This document shows, one piece after another, positions 34,144 to 43,820 of a stretch of 64,000 bases of DNA. Positions within the stretch are counted from its first letter, which is position 1, and every line of letters begins with the position of its first letter. The DNA comes from Arthrobacter sp. AZCC_0090 (GTDB taxonomy: Bacteria > Actinomycetota > Actinomycetes > Actinomycetales > Micrococcaceae). The notes beneath the pieces are model-generated. The model had not been told where the DNA came from and made no database searches. It was given only the letters and a program-made list of their open reading frames with translations. Position numbers and translations under genes: made by a program. The stretch covers positions 186,001 through 250,000 of the forward strand of contig NZ_JACHEE010000004.1 in assembly GCF_014207375.1 (NCBI RefSeq), in the 5' to 3' direction.

Positions 34144-37100
34144 TCAGCTGCTGAAGCGCAAGGTCACCAACTGGAACGGACGTAGGGTGAGTTCGGCGGC
34201 ACCAGCTCCGGGCGTCACGCCGGGAGCTTCGACCGGGCGCTCCAGGAGGTCCACGGCGCGCACCTCCTTGGAATCGAAGTTGGCCGTGATCATGCCTATG
34301 GAGCGTTCTCCCAGCGATTCGTAGAGCCGCACGATCACGTCTCCGGAGCCATCCTCGGCCAGTTTGACTGCCTCGACCACCAACGCCTGGTTGAACACGG
34401 TGAAGAGCGGTTCCACAGACTTCGCGCCCGCCAGCAGCCTCGGCTTGAGATTGGTCCGGTATCCCTCTTCCACGGCATCGCCAATGCTGGCGCCCGGCCG
34501 GATGCTCAGTTCCAGGACGTGCACACCGAGGTCGGACTGCGGGTCCGGAAACTTGGGTGCCCGCAGCAAGGACAAGCGGACGTTGGTGGTGGTTCCGCCG
34601 TCGTCGCGGATGGTCCGGGTGACATCATGCCCGTAGCTTGATGAGTTGGTGATGGCCACACCGTAGCCGGGTTCAGCCACATGGATCCAGCGGTGGGCGC
34701 AGAATTCGAACTTGGCTGCCTCCCACGACGTGTTGGTGTGGGTGGGCCTGAAAACGTGTCCGAACTGGGTCTCGGAAGCGGAACGGTCCGCACGGACGTC
34801 CAGCGGGAACCCGATCTTCAGCAGTTTCTCGCGTTCCTGCCAGTCCACAGTGGTGGAGATTCCGAGGGACTCCGCGCCCGCTTCGAGGGAAATGCGCTGT
34901 GTGATGGTGGAGGAACCGACAGTCCGCTCCACCACGACGACGGCGTCCCAGCCTGCGCGCTCCAGCGTCACCGAACGCGCCTCGACTACAGAGACGACGT
35001 TCCGGCGGTAGAATTCGTCGATGTCCCACGCGTCCCACTCGTTGGGCGTATCCCGGTGGAGTTCAAGGTGGTTGCCGAACTGACCGGGAGCGATGGCTTC
35101 CCGGCCGCTTGCGTAGTCCACGAGGGAAATCAGCAGTCCGTTGGCGTCGAGCACGGCGCGGATGATGCCGTTGTCCAAAACGTAGCCACCGGCCCGTTCC
35201 GTGACATTGACGGGGCTATCCGAGTGAACCGCTTCGGCGGCGGCGAGTGGGGGTACGCCGTTTCGCTCATGTGGGGCCGCATTGAGGAGGAACATTGTGT
35301 CCCCCTTACCCAACAGGGCAGCGGCGGCGGTCGCGATGATGGCTTCCAGTTCCCGGGCGATCGCGGCATAGTTCCGCTCGGCGTCCTGGTGCACCCACGC
35401 AATGGCGCTGCCCGGCAGGATGTCGTGGAACTGCTGCAAAAGCACAAGTCGCCACAAGCGCTTGAGGTCCGCTGCCGGGTAGGTGAACGAGCCGGCTGTC
35501 CGCACGGCCGCCGTCGAGCACCAAAGCTCTGCTTCCCGCAGCAGGTGCTCCGAGCGGCGGTTGCCCTGCTTGGTGTTTGCCTGGCTGGTGTAGGTGCCCC
35601 GATGCAGCTCGAGGTACATCTCCCCCACCCAGACCGGAAGATTGTGGTATTCGGCCTCGGCCTGTGTGAAGAACTCCTTCGCGGTTCCCATGCGTACCTT
35701 CGGCGAGCCTTCCAGATCAGCCGTGCGGTGAGCTGCGGCGACCATTTCGCGCGTGGGTCCGCCACCGCCGTCGCCATAGCCGAACGGGACCAAGGAAATG
35801 GTGCCCCGGCCATGCTCCCGATAGTTGCGCTGGGCGTGCGCGAGTTCGCGTCCATGAAGCTCGGCGTTGTAGGTGTCCACGGGGGGAAAGTGAGTGAAAA
35901 GCCGCGTGCCGTCGATGCCCTCCCAGTTGAAGGTGTGGTGGGGCATCTTGTTGACCTGGTTCCAGGAGATCTTCTGGGTCAGGAACCATCGGGATCCCGC
36001 GGATTTGACGATCTGGGGCAAGGCCCCGGAATATCCGAAGGAGTCAGGCAGCCAAGCTTCCTGACAGTCGATGCCGAACTCCTGGAGGAAGAAGCTCTTG
36101 CCCTCGACGAACTGGCGGGCCATGGCCTCGCCGCCGGGCATGTTGGTGTCCGATTCCACCCACATGCCGCCCACCGGCATGAATTGCCCGGCCTTCACTT
36201 TCTCGCGGATCCGGATGAACAGTTCAGGATAGAACTCCTTCATCCACGCCAGTTGTTGCGCCGAGGAGCAGGAAAAGACGAAGTCTGGGTTCTCATCCAT
36301 GAGGGCGACAACGTTGGAGAAGGTGCGGGCGCACTTGCGGATGGTTTCACGGACCGGCCACAGCCAGGCTGAATCAATGTGGGCGTGGCCAGTGGCCAGC
36401 AGTTCGTGGGCCGAGGCGTACGCGGGCCGGCTCAAAACCTCGGCGAGGGCTTCCCTGCCGGCGGCCGCGGTACCCGCAACGTCATCAGGATCCATGACAT
36501 CCAGCATGCGTTCGAAGGCGCGGAGGATTTCGTGCCGCCGTGGCAATTCGAAGGGCAGTTCGTGCATGAGTCCGCTGAGGGTCCAGACATCTTGGTAGAG
36601 CTCCCAGACCATCTCGTTGAGTTCGGCTATGGCTATGCGTCCCAGCCGATACCGAGGCTCGTCCCCGGACGTGGACTTGTCCCCCAGAGGTGTTGCCGCG
36701 AAACTCCATCCTTGGGTGAGATCAGGATTGGCGGCGGCTTCGACGTAAAAGTCCACCGAGAGGCCACCACCGAGGAGCTTCAGCGGGACGTGCTGGTTGC
36801 GGGGAGAGATTGCCTTGATGATGGTGCCGTCTGGTCGCCAGGCAATGCCTTCGCATTGGAATCCGGGGGCATCGTTGCTGAAGCCGAGATCCACCACAAT
36901 CTCCACCGTGGTGCCTTCGGCCACTCCCCAGCCCTCGGGAACCTCGCCCCGGAGCCGTAGCCACTTGGTGCTCCATGCCTTGCCCCACGCAGCGCCGTGC
37001 GCCTGGGGTTCAAAGACCTGGTGGAGGGCCTCGGAAACCGGAACCGGTTCCCCCGGCACATCCCAGCTACTCAATTCCAAAGGCAACGCGCGGCCATAAA

Positions 37101-37170
37101 TGGCGGGGGCTATCCGCTCCCGGACAAAACGTTCGAGCCGCTTCTCAGTGATCAGGCGGTCGTCGTGCAA
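34144..37170 (-). CDS. Alpha-mannosidase, GH38 family
   Basis: A 1008-aa cytosolic glycosidase. The GH38 catalytic domain contains ATGHAHIDSAWLWPV (zinc-binding, about residues 258-272) and WLPDSFGYSGALPQI (about 370-385), whose Asp is the family nucleophile. A middle helical domain and C-terminal beta-sandwich follow, with normal full length for bacterial members. It cleaves terminal alpha-mannose from oligosaccharides. Start TTG 37170 is supported by AAAGGGGACC nine bases upstream. An inverted repeat (37256-37293) in its upstream region may be an operator. No other sugar-use genes are adjacent. Confidence 0.92.
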   Translation of the reverse strand: MHDDRLITEKRLERFVRERIAPAIYGRALPLELSSWDVPGEPVPVSEALHQVFEPQAHGAAWGKAWSTKWLRLRGEVPEGWGVAEGTTVEIVVDLGFSNDAPGFQCEGIAWRPDGTIIKAISPRNQHVPLKLLGGGLSVDFYVEAAANPDLTQGWSFAATPLGDKSTSGDEPRYRLGRIAIAELNEMVWELYQDVWTLSGLMHELPFELPRRHEILRAFERMLDVMDPDDVAGTAAAGREALAEVLSRPAYASAHELLATGHAHIDSAWLWPVRETIRKCARTFSNVVALMDENPDFVFSCSSAQQLAWMKEFYPELFIRIREKVKAGQFMPVGGMWVESDTNMPGGEAMARQFVEGKSFFLQEFGIDCQEAWLPDSFGYSGALPQIVKSAGSRWFLTQKISWNQVNKMPHHTFNWEGIDGTRLFTHFPPVDTYNAELHGRELAHAQRNYREHGRGTISLVPFGYGDGGGGPTREMVAAAHRTADLEGSPKVRMGTAKEFFTQAEAEYHNLPVWVGEMYLELHRGTYTSQANTKQGNRRSEHLLREAELWCSTAAVRTAGSFTYPAADLKRLWRLVLLQQFHDILPGSAIAWVHQDAERNYAAIARELEAIIATAAAALLGKGDTMFLLNAAPHERNGVPPLAAAEAVHSDSPVNVTERAGGYVLDNGIIRAVLDANGLLISLVDYASGREAIAPGQFGNHLELHRDTPNEWDAWDIDEFYRRNVVSVVEARSVTLERAGWDAVVVVERTVGSSTITQRISLEAGAESLGISTTVDWQEREKLLKIGFPLDVRADRSASETQFGHVFRPTHTNTSWEAAKFEFCAHRWIHVAEPGYGVAITNSSSYGHDVTRTIRDDGGTTTNVRLSLLRAPKFPDPQSDLGVHVLELSIRPGASIGDAVEEGYRTNLKPRLLAGAKSVEPLFTVFNQALVVEAVKLAEDGSGDVIVRLYESLGERSIGMITANFDSKEVRAVDLLERPVEAPGVTPGAGAAELTLRPFQLVTLRFSS

Positions 37171-37255
37171 TTCAGGTCCCCTTTAGCGCTGGGCTGGGTT
37201 GAGATGCTTCCATACCGTTACAAGCAGCCTACTAAGCAAGGTTACTGTTCGGGGA

Positions 37256-37293
37256 AACAACGATTCCATTCGATGGATAAAATCTACGTTGTT
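37256..37293 (-). promoter_or_regulatory. Candidate operator upstream of the mannosidase
   Basis: AACAACG (37256-37262) and CGTTGTT (37287-37293) form a spaced inverted repeat in an AT-rich stretch 85-125 bp before the TTG start. No regulator is encoded nearby, so the binding protein is unknown. Confidence 0.35.
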
Positions 37294-37336
37294 CCGGAGC
37301 AATTACCAAGTGATTGACGACTATCCGTACAAGTCC

Positions 37337-38203
37337 CTAGATGTTTGCTGGAACGCCCACCCGTCCACTTCCTGTGTACACGTTCAGGCTGGTCCCCCGG
37401 CTGAAACCCACCAGCGTCAGTCCGGTCTCCTGGGCGAGTTCCGCGGCGAGGCTGGAGGGTGCGCTCACGGCGGCAAGGACCGGGATTCCGGCGAGGGCAG
37501 CCTTCTGGACGAGCTCGAAGGACGCCCTTCCGGAGACCTGAAGGACCGTGCCGCTCAGGGGCAACAGTCCTTCGCGCAACGCCCAGCCCACCACTTTGTC
37601 CACGGCATTGTGCCTGCCCACGTCTTCGCGCAGGCACAACAGCTCAGGCTCGCCGTCGTCGTGGATTTTGAAGAGACCGGCAGCATGGACCCCCCCGGTC
37701 TTGTCAAAGACCGCTTGCGCCTCACGGAGACGGTCAGGCAGCGAGGCGAGAACCTCCACCGGCACGCGCAGGGCATCGTCCGCCGGGCTGAAGTGCGAGG
37801 ACTTGCGCACTGCCTCGATGGAGTCGGTGCCACAGATCCCGCACGAGCTGGAGGTGTAGACGTTGCGGCCCGTCTCCGGCAGGACGACGTCGGGCCGCAA
37901 CTGGGCCTCCACCACATTGAAGGTCTGCACGCCGTTCTCGTCCTCGCCGGCACAGAAGCGCAGCGAAATCAGCTGGGCCGGGTCCCAGATGACGCCCTCG
38001 GAGACCAGGAAGCCCGCCACGAGGTCAAAGTCGTCGCCAGGGGTCCTCATGGTCACGGAGAAGGACATGTGCCCCAGGCGTACCTCGAGCGGTTCTTCGA
38101 CAGCCAGGAAGTCCTCGCGGTAACGGACCGGGTGCTCCAACGCCTGGGCTGAACCGTCCAGGACAAACTTGTGCACCTTGCGGCGCTGGGTCACCCGTCC
38201 CAT
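37337..38203 (-). CDS. fdhD: Formate dehydrogenase accessory sulfurtransferase FdhD
   Basis: A 288-aa FdhD family protein that passes sulfur from a cysteine desulfurase to the bis-MGD cofactor of formate dehydrogenase. It contains the sulfur-carrying CxxC motif SSSCGICG and the LREDVGRHNAVDKVVG signature. It begins one base after the stop of the fdhF-like gene, matching its role as maturation factor for that enzyme. Confidence 0.95.
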   Translation of the reverse strand: MGRVTQRRKVHKFVLDGSAQALEHPVRYREDFLAVEEPLEVRLGHMSFSVTMRTPGDDFDLVAGFLVSEGVIWDPAQLISLRFCAGEDENGVQTFNVVEAQLRPDVVLPETGRNVYTSSSCGICGTDSIEAVRKSSHFSPADDALRVPVEVLASLPDRLREAQAVFDKTGGVHAAGLFKIHDDGEPELLCLREDVGRHNAVDKVVGWALREGLLPLSGTVLQVSGRASFELVQKAALAGIPVLAAVSAPSSLAAELAQETGLTLVGFSRGTSLNVYTGSGRVGVPANI

Positions 38204-38204
38204 C

Positions 38205-40541
38205 TCAGATACCCACCGTCTCGGCGGCTTCCCCGTGCTTGACGGCTTCCCCGTGCTTGACGAAGCGCACCGTCATGGCCTTGTAGCCGGGCGTATTGGA
38301 TTCACGTGCCACGAGCTCCCGGTGCACCAAGGCGTTGGCCTCCGGGAAGTACGCGGCCGCGCAACCCTTGGCCGTGGGGTAGGCGACCAGCCGGAACTTG
38401 TCCGCCCGGCGTTCGGTTCCACCGAAGGTGGAGATCACGTCCACCAGGTCCCTGTCTTCGAAGCCGAGTTCGCCGAGGTCGTCCTCGTGGACCAGGATGA
38501 CCCTGCGGCCTTCGGAAATGCCCCGGTAGCGGTCGTCGAGCCCGTAGAACGTGGTGTTGTACTGGTCGTGGCTGCGGACCGTCTGGAGGATCAGGTGGCC
38601 TGCCGGGGCTTCAAGATATTCCAGCGGGCTCACGGTGAAGCGCGCCTTGCCGATATCCGTGGCGAATGTCCGGGTGTCGCGCGGTGGATTGGGAAGCACA
38701 AAGCCGTTCTTGGTGCGGACACGCGCGTTGAAGTCCTCGAAGCCGGGGATCACCCGGGAGATGTGGTCCCGGATGACGTCGTAGTCCTCGGCCATCTCCC
38801 GCCAGTTCACCGCATGATCATCGCCGAGGACTGCCTGGGCCATCCGTGCGACGATGACGGGTTCACTGAGCAAGTGCTCCGAGACCGGGGTCAGCCGGCC
38901 CTGGGTGGAGTGGATGACGGACATGGAGTCTTCCACGGAAAGGAACTGTTTTCCACCGGGGTGCTTGTCGTCCGTGTCCGTTCGGCCCAGGGTAGGCAGG
39001 ATCAGGGACGTCTTGCCGTGCACCGCGTGGGCGCGGTTGGGCTTGGTGGAGATGTGCACCGTCAGCCCGGCCCTCTTGAGCCCTTCCTCTAGAGCGACGG
39101 TATCCGAACCCGCCGCCGCGAAGTTGCCGCCCATGGAGACGAACACATCAACGTCGCCCTTCTCCAAGGCGTGTTGGGTTTCCACGGAGTCGTAGCCGTG
39201 TTCCCGCGGCATCGCGAATCCGAACTCCTTGTCCAAGGCTGCGAGGAATCCCTCCGAGGGCTTCTCCCAGATGCCCATGGTGCGGTCGCCCTGCACGTTG
39301 GAGTGCCCGCGGACGGGGCAAGCTCCAGCTCCACGCTTGCCGAAGTTTCCCTGCAGGAGCAGCAGGTTGATGATTTCCCGCAAGGTGTCCACGGAGTGCG
39401 GCTGCTGGGTCAGGCCCAGCGCCCAGCAAATGATGGTGCCCTTCGAAGCGGCCAGCATGCCGGCCACCTTGGTGATTTCGATGCGGCTCAGGCCCGTCGC
39501 GCGTTCCGTCTCGGCCCAATCCAGCGTGGACCGGGCTTCGGCGTAGGCTTCGAAGCCGTCGGTCTGTGCTTCGATGAAAGCGCGATCGACCACCGTGCCC
39601 GGCTGCCGCTTCTCTTCCTCCAGCAGGAGGTGGCCCAATGCCTGGAACAGGGCGAGGTCGCCGCCGACCTTGATCTGCAGGAACTCATCGGCGATGTCCG
39701 TGCCACCGCCAACCACGCCATTGAGCGACTGGGGATCCTTGAAATTCAGCAGCCCGGCTTCCGGCAAAGGATTGACTGCGACAACCTTGCCGCCATTGTT
39801 CTTGCAATCGCGCAGGGCGGAGAGCATGCGCGGATGGTTCGTGCCCGGGTTCTGGCCCACAACAAGCACCAGTTGCGCTTCGTGGATGTCCTCCAGGGAG
39901 ACAGTGCCCTTGCCGATGCCGATGGTCGGGTTGAGCGCGCTGCCGGACGACTCGTGGCACATGTTCGAGCAGTCAGGGAGGTTGTTGGTGCCGAGGCTCC
40001 GTGCGAAGAGCTGGTACATGAACGCGGTCTCGTTGGCCGTGCGCCCCGAGGTGTAGAACACGCAGCGGTCCGGCGTAGTGGCATTGACGTGCTCGCCGAT
40101 CAGGCTGAAAGCATCCGTCCAGCTGATCGGCGAATAGTGGGTGTCGCCGGAGCGGATGACAACGGGTTCGGCGATGCGGCCTTGGCTGCCTAGCCAGTAT
40201 TCGGTCTTGCCTTCAAGCTCGGCCAGGGAGTGCTGGGCCCAGAACGCCGCATCGACCACGCGGGTTGTGCTTTCCTCGGCGATGGCCTTGGCCCCGTTTT
40301 CGCAGAACTCGGCGGGGCTGCGTTTTCCAGTAATGGACTCCGGCCAGGCGCAACCTGGACAGTCGAAACCGTCCCGCTGGTTGACGCGCAGCATCGACTT
40401 GACGGTCCGGCTCACACCGGCTTGGGCCCAACCCCTTTCCAATGCCACGGTGACAGCCTTGACACCGGCGGCGGAGCGCTTGGGCGGGTGGATCTGAAGG
40501 TCATCTTCATTGATGTCCTGCTCGGGAGCATGCCTGTTCAT
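38205..40541 (-). CDS. FdhF/YdeP-type molybdopterin oxidoreductase
   Basis: A 778-aa bis-MGD enzyme related to formate dehydrogenase H and E. coli YdeP. The N-terminus has CPGCAWPE, only two Cys of an iron-sulfur motif, then SSGSALNPTIG and VVGQNPGTNHPRML cofactor-binding elements, and a C-terminal molydop_binding domain (YFPEANALV). No NAD-binding or membrane subunit follows, so the electron acceptor is unknown. Linkage with fdhD, moeA and mobA supports a formate-dehydrogenase-like role, but YdeP-type proteins have no proven substrate. Start ATG 40541. Confidence 0.88.
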   Translation of the reverse strand: MNRHAPEQDINEDDLQIHPPKRSAAGVKAVTVALERGWAQAGVSRTVKSMLRVNQRDGFDCPGCAWPESITGKRSPAEFCENGAKAIAEESTTRVVDAAFWAQHSLAELEGKTEYWLGSQGRIAEPVVIRSGDTHYSPISWTDAFSLIGEHVNATTPDRCVFYTSGRTANETAFMYQLFARSLGTNNLPDCSNMCHESSGSALNPTIGIGKGTVSLEDIHEAQLVLVVGQNPGTNHPRMLSALRDCKNNGGKVVAVNPLPEAGLLNFKDPQSLNGVVGGGTDIADEFLQIKVGGDLALFQALGHLLLEEEKRQPGTVVDRAFIEAQTDGFEAYAEARSTLDWAETERATGLSRIEITKVAGMLAASKGTIICWALGLTQQPHSVDTLREIINLLLLQGNFGKRGAGACPVRGHSNVQGDRTMGIWEKPSEGFLAALDKEFGFAMPREHGYDSVETQHALEKGDVDVFVSMGGNFAAAGSDTVALEEGLKRAGLTVHISTKPNRAHAVHGKTSLILPTLGRTDTDDKHPGGKQFLSVEDSMSVIHSTQGRLTPVSEHLLSEPVIVARMAQAVLGDDHAVNWREMAEDYDVIRDHISRVIPGFEDFNARVRTKNGFVLPNPPRDTRTFATDIGKARFTVSPLEYLEAPAGHLILQTVRSHDQYNTTFYGLDDRYRGISEGRRVILVHEDDLGELGFEDRDLVDVISTFGGTERRADKFRLVAYPTAKGCAAAYFPEANALVHRELVARESNTPGYKAMTVRFVKHGEAVKHGEAAETVGI

Positions 40542-40603
40542 GTCCCCATCATTGCAAGGCGTGACTCACGATTCCACCCGTGTCCATTTGGCGCCCGAAA
40601 TTC

Positions 40604-42016
40604 TCAACCGGTCAGGGCACTCCAGTCCACCGGTCCAGACGGAACTTTGCGCGCTGGCCTGGCAGGAGGCTTCTTGGCTATGTCCTCCGGAGACTTAGGC
40701 TGGGGAAGCGGCGGCCCCCAGGGCAAGGGGAAAGCGGGCACTGCCTCGCCCAGTTGCACACCGTGAGGCGGTACCACCATGACTCCGTCCGCACTCGCGA
40801 GGCCACGCATCATCCCCGGCCCGGCGTGTTGTGCCGGTGAGGCCAATCCGTACACGAATCGGAAAGGAAGCAAGCGCGTCCGGCCGGGGTCGGCGTCGAG
40901 CATTGCACCGCAAGGCACCTCCCCCACCTCGGGCAGCTTTCCGTGCCCCAGCCGCGCGAGCAGCGGAGCGCCGATCGTGAAGAGAACCATCATTGCCGCG
41001 AGCGGGTTGCCGGGGAGCCCCAGCACAAAACGCCCGTCCGGCAATTCGGCCAAGACGGCGGGATGTCCCGGCCGCATCGCAATGCCATCAATCAGCAAGC
41101 GGCCGCCGAGCTCCGCAATGGCCCGCCGGAAGTGGTCCGTCCCCGAACGGCCCGTTCCCCCGGTGGTGATGACGACGTCGGCGGGTGGCGTGTCCGGAGA
41201 CAACTCGCCTTCCTCGAGACCCGCGAGCCATTCGTCGTAAGAGTCGCCCACTTTGAGCTGCCCGCCGCGGATCCCGCCAAGGAGTTCGACGACGGCGCCA
41301 AGCTGGGGACCGAAGGTATCCCGCACTCGGCCGGGGGCCGGGACACCCGCGGTCACCACTTCGGAGCCGGTCAAGAGCAGTTTGACGACGGGCTTGCCCA
41401 GGACGTCCAGTTCATCCCGGCCGGCGAGGGCTGCCAGCGCGAGGTGGGCCGGGTTCAAGACAACGCCGGATTTGATGAGCAGCTCGCCCGCCCCGGCTTC
41501 TTCTCCGGCATTCCGGATGTGTTGCCCGTTCCGCGGCTCGCCAGGCTTTGCGTTGCCGCCGAGCGCGAGGACCGGTAAGCCATCTTCGTCCGTAGTCAGG
41601 ACCCCGCTCTCGCTGCGGAGCACGGCCTTGGCCCCCGGCGGGATCAGGCCGCCGGTGACGATGGGACTCGCCTGGTGTGGGGCCAGCCGGTGGCCCGGCT
41701 CGGCGAGGATCCAAGGGCCGCCGCCATTGACAGCCCAGCCATCCATCGCCGAAGACGCGTAGTGCGGCAGGTCCTGCAGGGCGTGGACATCTTCGGCCAG
41801 CGTCCTGCCGACCGCGTCTTTCAGGGCAACGGGTGCGGCGGGAATGGGCGCGGCACAGTCGAAGGCAAGCTGCCGGGCTTCCGCCCACAAGTGGTCAGCG
41901 TGCGGGACATGCTCAACGTTCGGGCCCGGTTCGGTCACGGAGGGAGGGTGCTGGTTCTCGGCGCGCAGTTCCTCGCCGCCCTGGTTCTCGGCGCCCTGTT
42001 CGGGGGCATCGGTCAT
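40604..42016 (-). CDS. moeA: Molybdopterin molybdotransferase MoeA
   Basis: Inserts molybdate into adenylylated molybdopterin. The 470-aa protein has SAMDGWAVNG, the MoCF motif VVITTGGTGRSGTDHFRRA and GLPGNPLAAM. The first 35 residues are a Glu/Asn-rich extension with a repeated AENQ-like segment, and the C-terminus is Pro-rich. The ATG overlaps the DUF6457 stop by 4 bp. Confidence 0.94.
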   Translation of the reverse strand: MTDAPEQGAENQGGEELRAENQHPPSVTEPGPNVEHVPHADHLWAEARQLAFDCAAPIPAAPVALKDAVGRTLAEDVHALQDLPHYASSAMDGWAVNGGGPWILAEPGHRLAPHQASPIVTGGLIPPGAKAVLRSESGVLTTDEDGLPVLALGGNAKPGEPRNGQHIRNAGEEAGAGELLIKSGVVLNPAHLALAALAGRDELDVLGKPVVKLLLTGSEVVTAGVPAPGRVRDTFGPQLGAVVELLGGIRGGQLKVGDSYDEWLAGLEEGELSPDTPPADVVITTGGTGRSGTDHFRRAIAELGGRLLIDGIAMRPGHPAVLAELPDGRFVLGLPGNPLAAMMVLFTIGAPLLARLGHGKLPEVGEVPCGAMLDADPGRTRLLPFRFVYGLASPAQHAGPGMMRGLASADGVMVVPPHGVQLGEAVPAFPLPWGPPLPQPKSPEDIAKKPPARPARKVPSGPVDWSALTG

Positions 42017-42300
42017 CCGGCGACGGTTCCCGGGTTCGTATAGTCCTTGGCGAGTGTGCGTGCCAGGCCCATCGCCGCATCCATCGACGCGGTTTCGCTC
42101 GCTTGGCCCGAACCCGCTGCAAGTCCGGCAGCGAAGCCGGCAATGAAGGTGGTCAAAGGAGCTGCCGGGCGAACGACTGAATGCGCCGCGACGCCGGCCA
42201 AGGACAAGATCTCATTGATGTCGATTTCGACGCCTTCAAGCTCAAATGCTTGCATCAGGCTCCTGCACCACTCCTCAAGCGTTTCTTCCTGGGTCTTCAC
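42013..42300 (-). CDS. DUF6457 small protein in molybdenum-cofactor operon
   Basis: A 95-aa soluble helical protein. Start GTG 42300 is chosen because GGAGG lies seven bases before it, and the protein then begins KTQEETLEEWCRSL. It resembles DUF6457, which in Actinobacteria sits beside mobA and moeA. A role in cofactor assembly or in regulating it is inferred from context only. It overlaps moeA by ATGA. Confidence 0.8.
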   Translation of the reverse strand: MKTQEETLEEWCRSLMQAFELEGVEIDINEILSLAGVAAHSVVRPAAPLTTFIAGFAAGLAAGSGQASETASMDAAMGLARTLAKDYTNPGTVAG

Positions 42301-42331
42301 GATCCGCCTCCACAGTCCGGTACAGCTTTTG

Positions 42332-42949
42332 TCACGGCAGGTCGCCGTCCACTCCAAGCGCCGCGGCATCGTCCCAGGTATCCACATCATCGGTGGAGCC
42401 AGCAGGAACAGGTACGGCCAGCAGATCAAGCCTAGCAAGCAGGCGGAACACCGCGGCGTTGGCCAGGCCACCCTGTTCTGCCGCGGCCAGCACTTCCCGT
42501 TGCAAAGCAGAGAGCCGGTAGATTCCGAGCAGTGGCTGCTTCCGTCCATCGGCGGACACAGCCATGGCTCCTTCCGCGTTCTGGCGACCGGCAAGTTCCC
42601 GGAGGAGAACCGGAACAGCCACGCCGGCGAGGGGCATATCGCACGCCATGACGAGGATCCAGGGCGCGTGCTTCGTGGACGGGCTCTGGCGGTCTTGCGC
42701 CTCTAGCGCGGCGAGTCCGGCTTCGATCGCTGCTGCCGGTCCGGCGAACGGCGGGTCCTCGCGGGCGGTCAATGTGCCTTCCGGTAAACCGCCGGGATCC
42801 GGCCCGACGACGACGACACACCCGGCCCCGTACGCGGCCGCGAGGGCGCGCTCAAGGAGCGTGGCGCCGTCGTACGTCAACTGGGCTTTTGGCACGCCAC
42901 CGAGGCGGGAGGACTTGCCACCCGCCAAGATCACCGCATCAAAGTCCAC
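42332..42949 (-). CDS. mobA: Molybdenum cofactor guanylyltransferase MobA
   Basis: Attaches GMP to molybdopterin to give MGD. The 205-aa protein starts with ILAGGKSSRLGG, the nucleotide-binding loop of the family, and has the MACDMPL motif and the GIYRLSAL region. It is the first gene of the five-gene operon ending in fdhD. The fdhF-like enzyme needs exactly this cofactor form. Confidence 0.9.
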   Translation of the reverse strand: MDFDAVILAGGKSSRLGGVPKAQLTYDGATLLERALAAAYGAGCVVVVGPDPGGLPEGTLTAREDPPFAGPAAAIEAGLAALEAQDRQSPSTKHAPWILVMACDMPLAGVAVPVLLRELAGRQNAEGAMAVSADGRKQPLLGIYRLSALQREVLAAAEQGGLANAAVFRLLARLDLLAVPVPAGSTDDVDTWDDAAALGVDGDLP

Positions 42950-42986
42950 CAGCCCAGATTACCCGGGAAGCAGTCTCAGTTCCGGT

Positions 42987-43487
42987 TCAGGCCGCCGATT
43001 CGGGCAGGAGGAAGGGATCCCATGCGGGCGCAGGTTTCTCAAGCTCCTTGATTTGCCAGATAGTCCCGGTGGGCGCCGCCGGAGTGAACCTCAGTTTCCA
43101 ACCCATCTCGGCCGGTGTGTGGTCACTCTTGGCGTTGTTACAGCGTAGGCACGCCGCCACCAGGTTTTCCCAGGAATCCGCGCCGCCCCTGGATTTGGGG
43201 TGGACGTGGTCAATAGTGTGGGCTGCTTTCCCGCAGTAGGCGCAACGGTGACCGTCGCGGCGCAAGACGCCGCGGCGTGTAACCGCCGTGATCGTGTTGT
43301 ACCTCGGCCGGATGTAGCGATTGAGCAGAATCACGGAGGGACGTCCGAGAATCTCCTGTGGCCCGACGACAGGCTCGTCGCCTTCGGCCACTACGCTCGC
43401 TTTTCCGGTGAGCACAAGGACCAGCGCCCGGCGGAAGGTGACTACCGCCAGCGGTTCATATCCAGCATTCAGAACGAGTGTGCGCAT
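42987..43487 (-). CDS. HNH endonuclease
   Basis: A 166-aa protein with an HNH/Zn domain: RDGHRCAYCGKAAHTIDHVHPKSRGGADSWENLVAACLRC in its middle, with catalytic His residues and four zinc-binding Cys. Short HNH proteins of this type are widespread chromosomal genes in Actinobacteria with no agreed function. It is not linked to an intron, phage or restriction gene here. Confidence 0.88.
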   Translation of the reverse strand: MRTLVLNAGYEPLAVVTFRRALVLVLTGKASVVAEGDEPVVGPQEILGRPSVILLNRYIRPRYNTITAVTRRGVLRRDGHRCAYCGKAAHTIDHVHPKSRGGADSWENLVAACLRCNNAKSDHTPAEMGWKLRFTPAAPTGTIWQIKELEKPAPAWDPFLLPESAA

Positions 43488-43800
43488 GCACGTACCTCTT
43501 CACGGCCGCACCCGTCAGGGGCGCGAGGGCCGGCTGCCCTCTGCATGTACGGGCTGTGGATCGACACCACAAGAGTAAACACGGAGAGGCCAGATCAACG
43601 AATCCGTGGGTGGGTTCAGGCGCTGTGTCGGGCAAAGTTCATGTGCCGGACATGTGGCGGGAACCTCCAAACACCCAAGGACAGCGCGCCCGGACTCGCC
43701 CCGGCAGACCCCTGGGGACGTGATGTAGGGCGACGTGAGGTAGCGCATGCTGGCTAAAACAGAACATCCCCGCGGGCTGACCAGCGGGGATGTTCCAGTA
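43488..43800. other. Intergenic region with NlpC/P60 terminator
   Basis: About 310 bp. The only structure I see is the stem gaacatccccgc (43762-43773) with gcggggatgttc (43784-43795), which ends the NlpC/P60 transcript. I see no gene with a credible start. Confidence 0.6.
43762..43795 (-). terminator. Terminator of the NlpC/P60 gene
   Basis: Arms gaacatccccgc and gcggggatgttc form a 12-bp stem with a 10-base loop, 25 bp after the stop codon of the hydrolase gene. Confidence 0.75.
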
Positions 43801-43820
43801 AGACTATTCAGACGAAGCTA

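Noticed and set aside
34681..36372. 563-aa plus-strand frame opposite alpha-mannosidase
   Set aside because: Antisense of an intact GH38 gene with all motifs.
43478..43757. Small plus-strand frames in the HNH-NlpC/P60 gap
   Set aside because: No ribosome site, no composition signal, and overlapping the terminator region.
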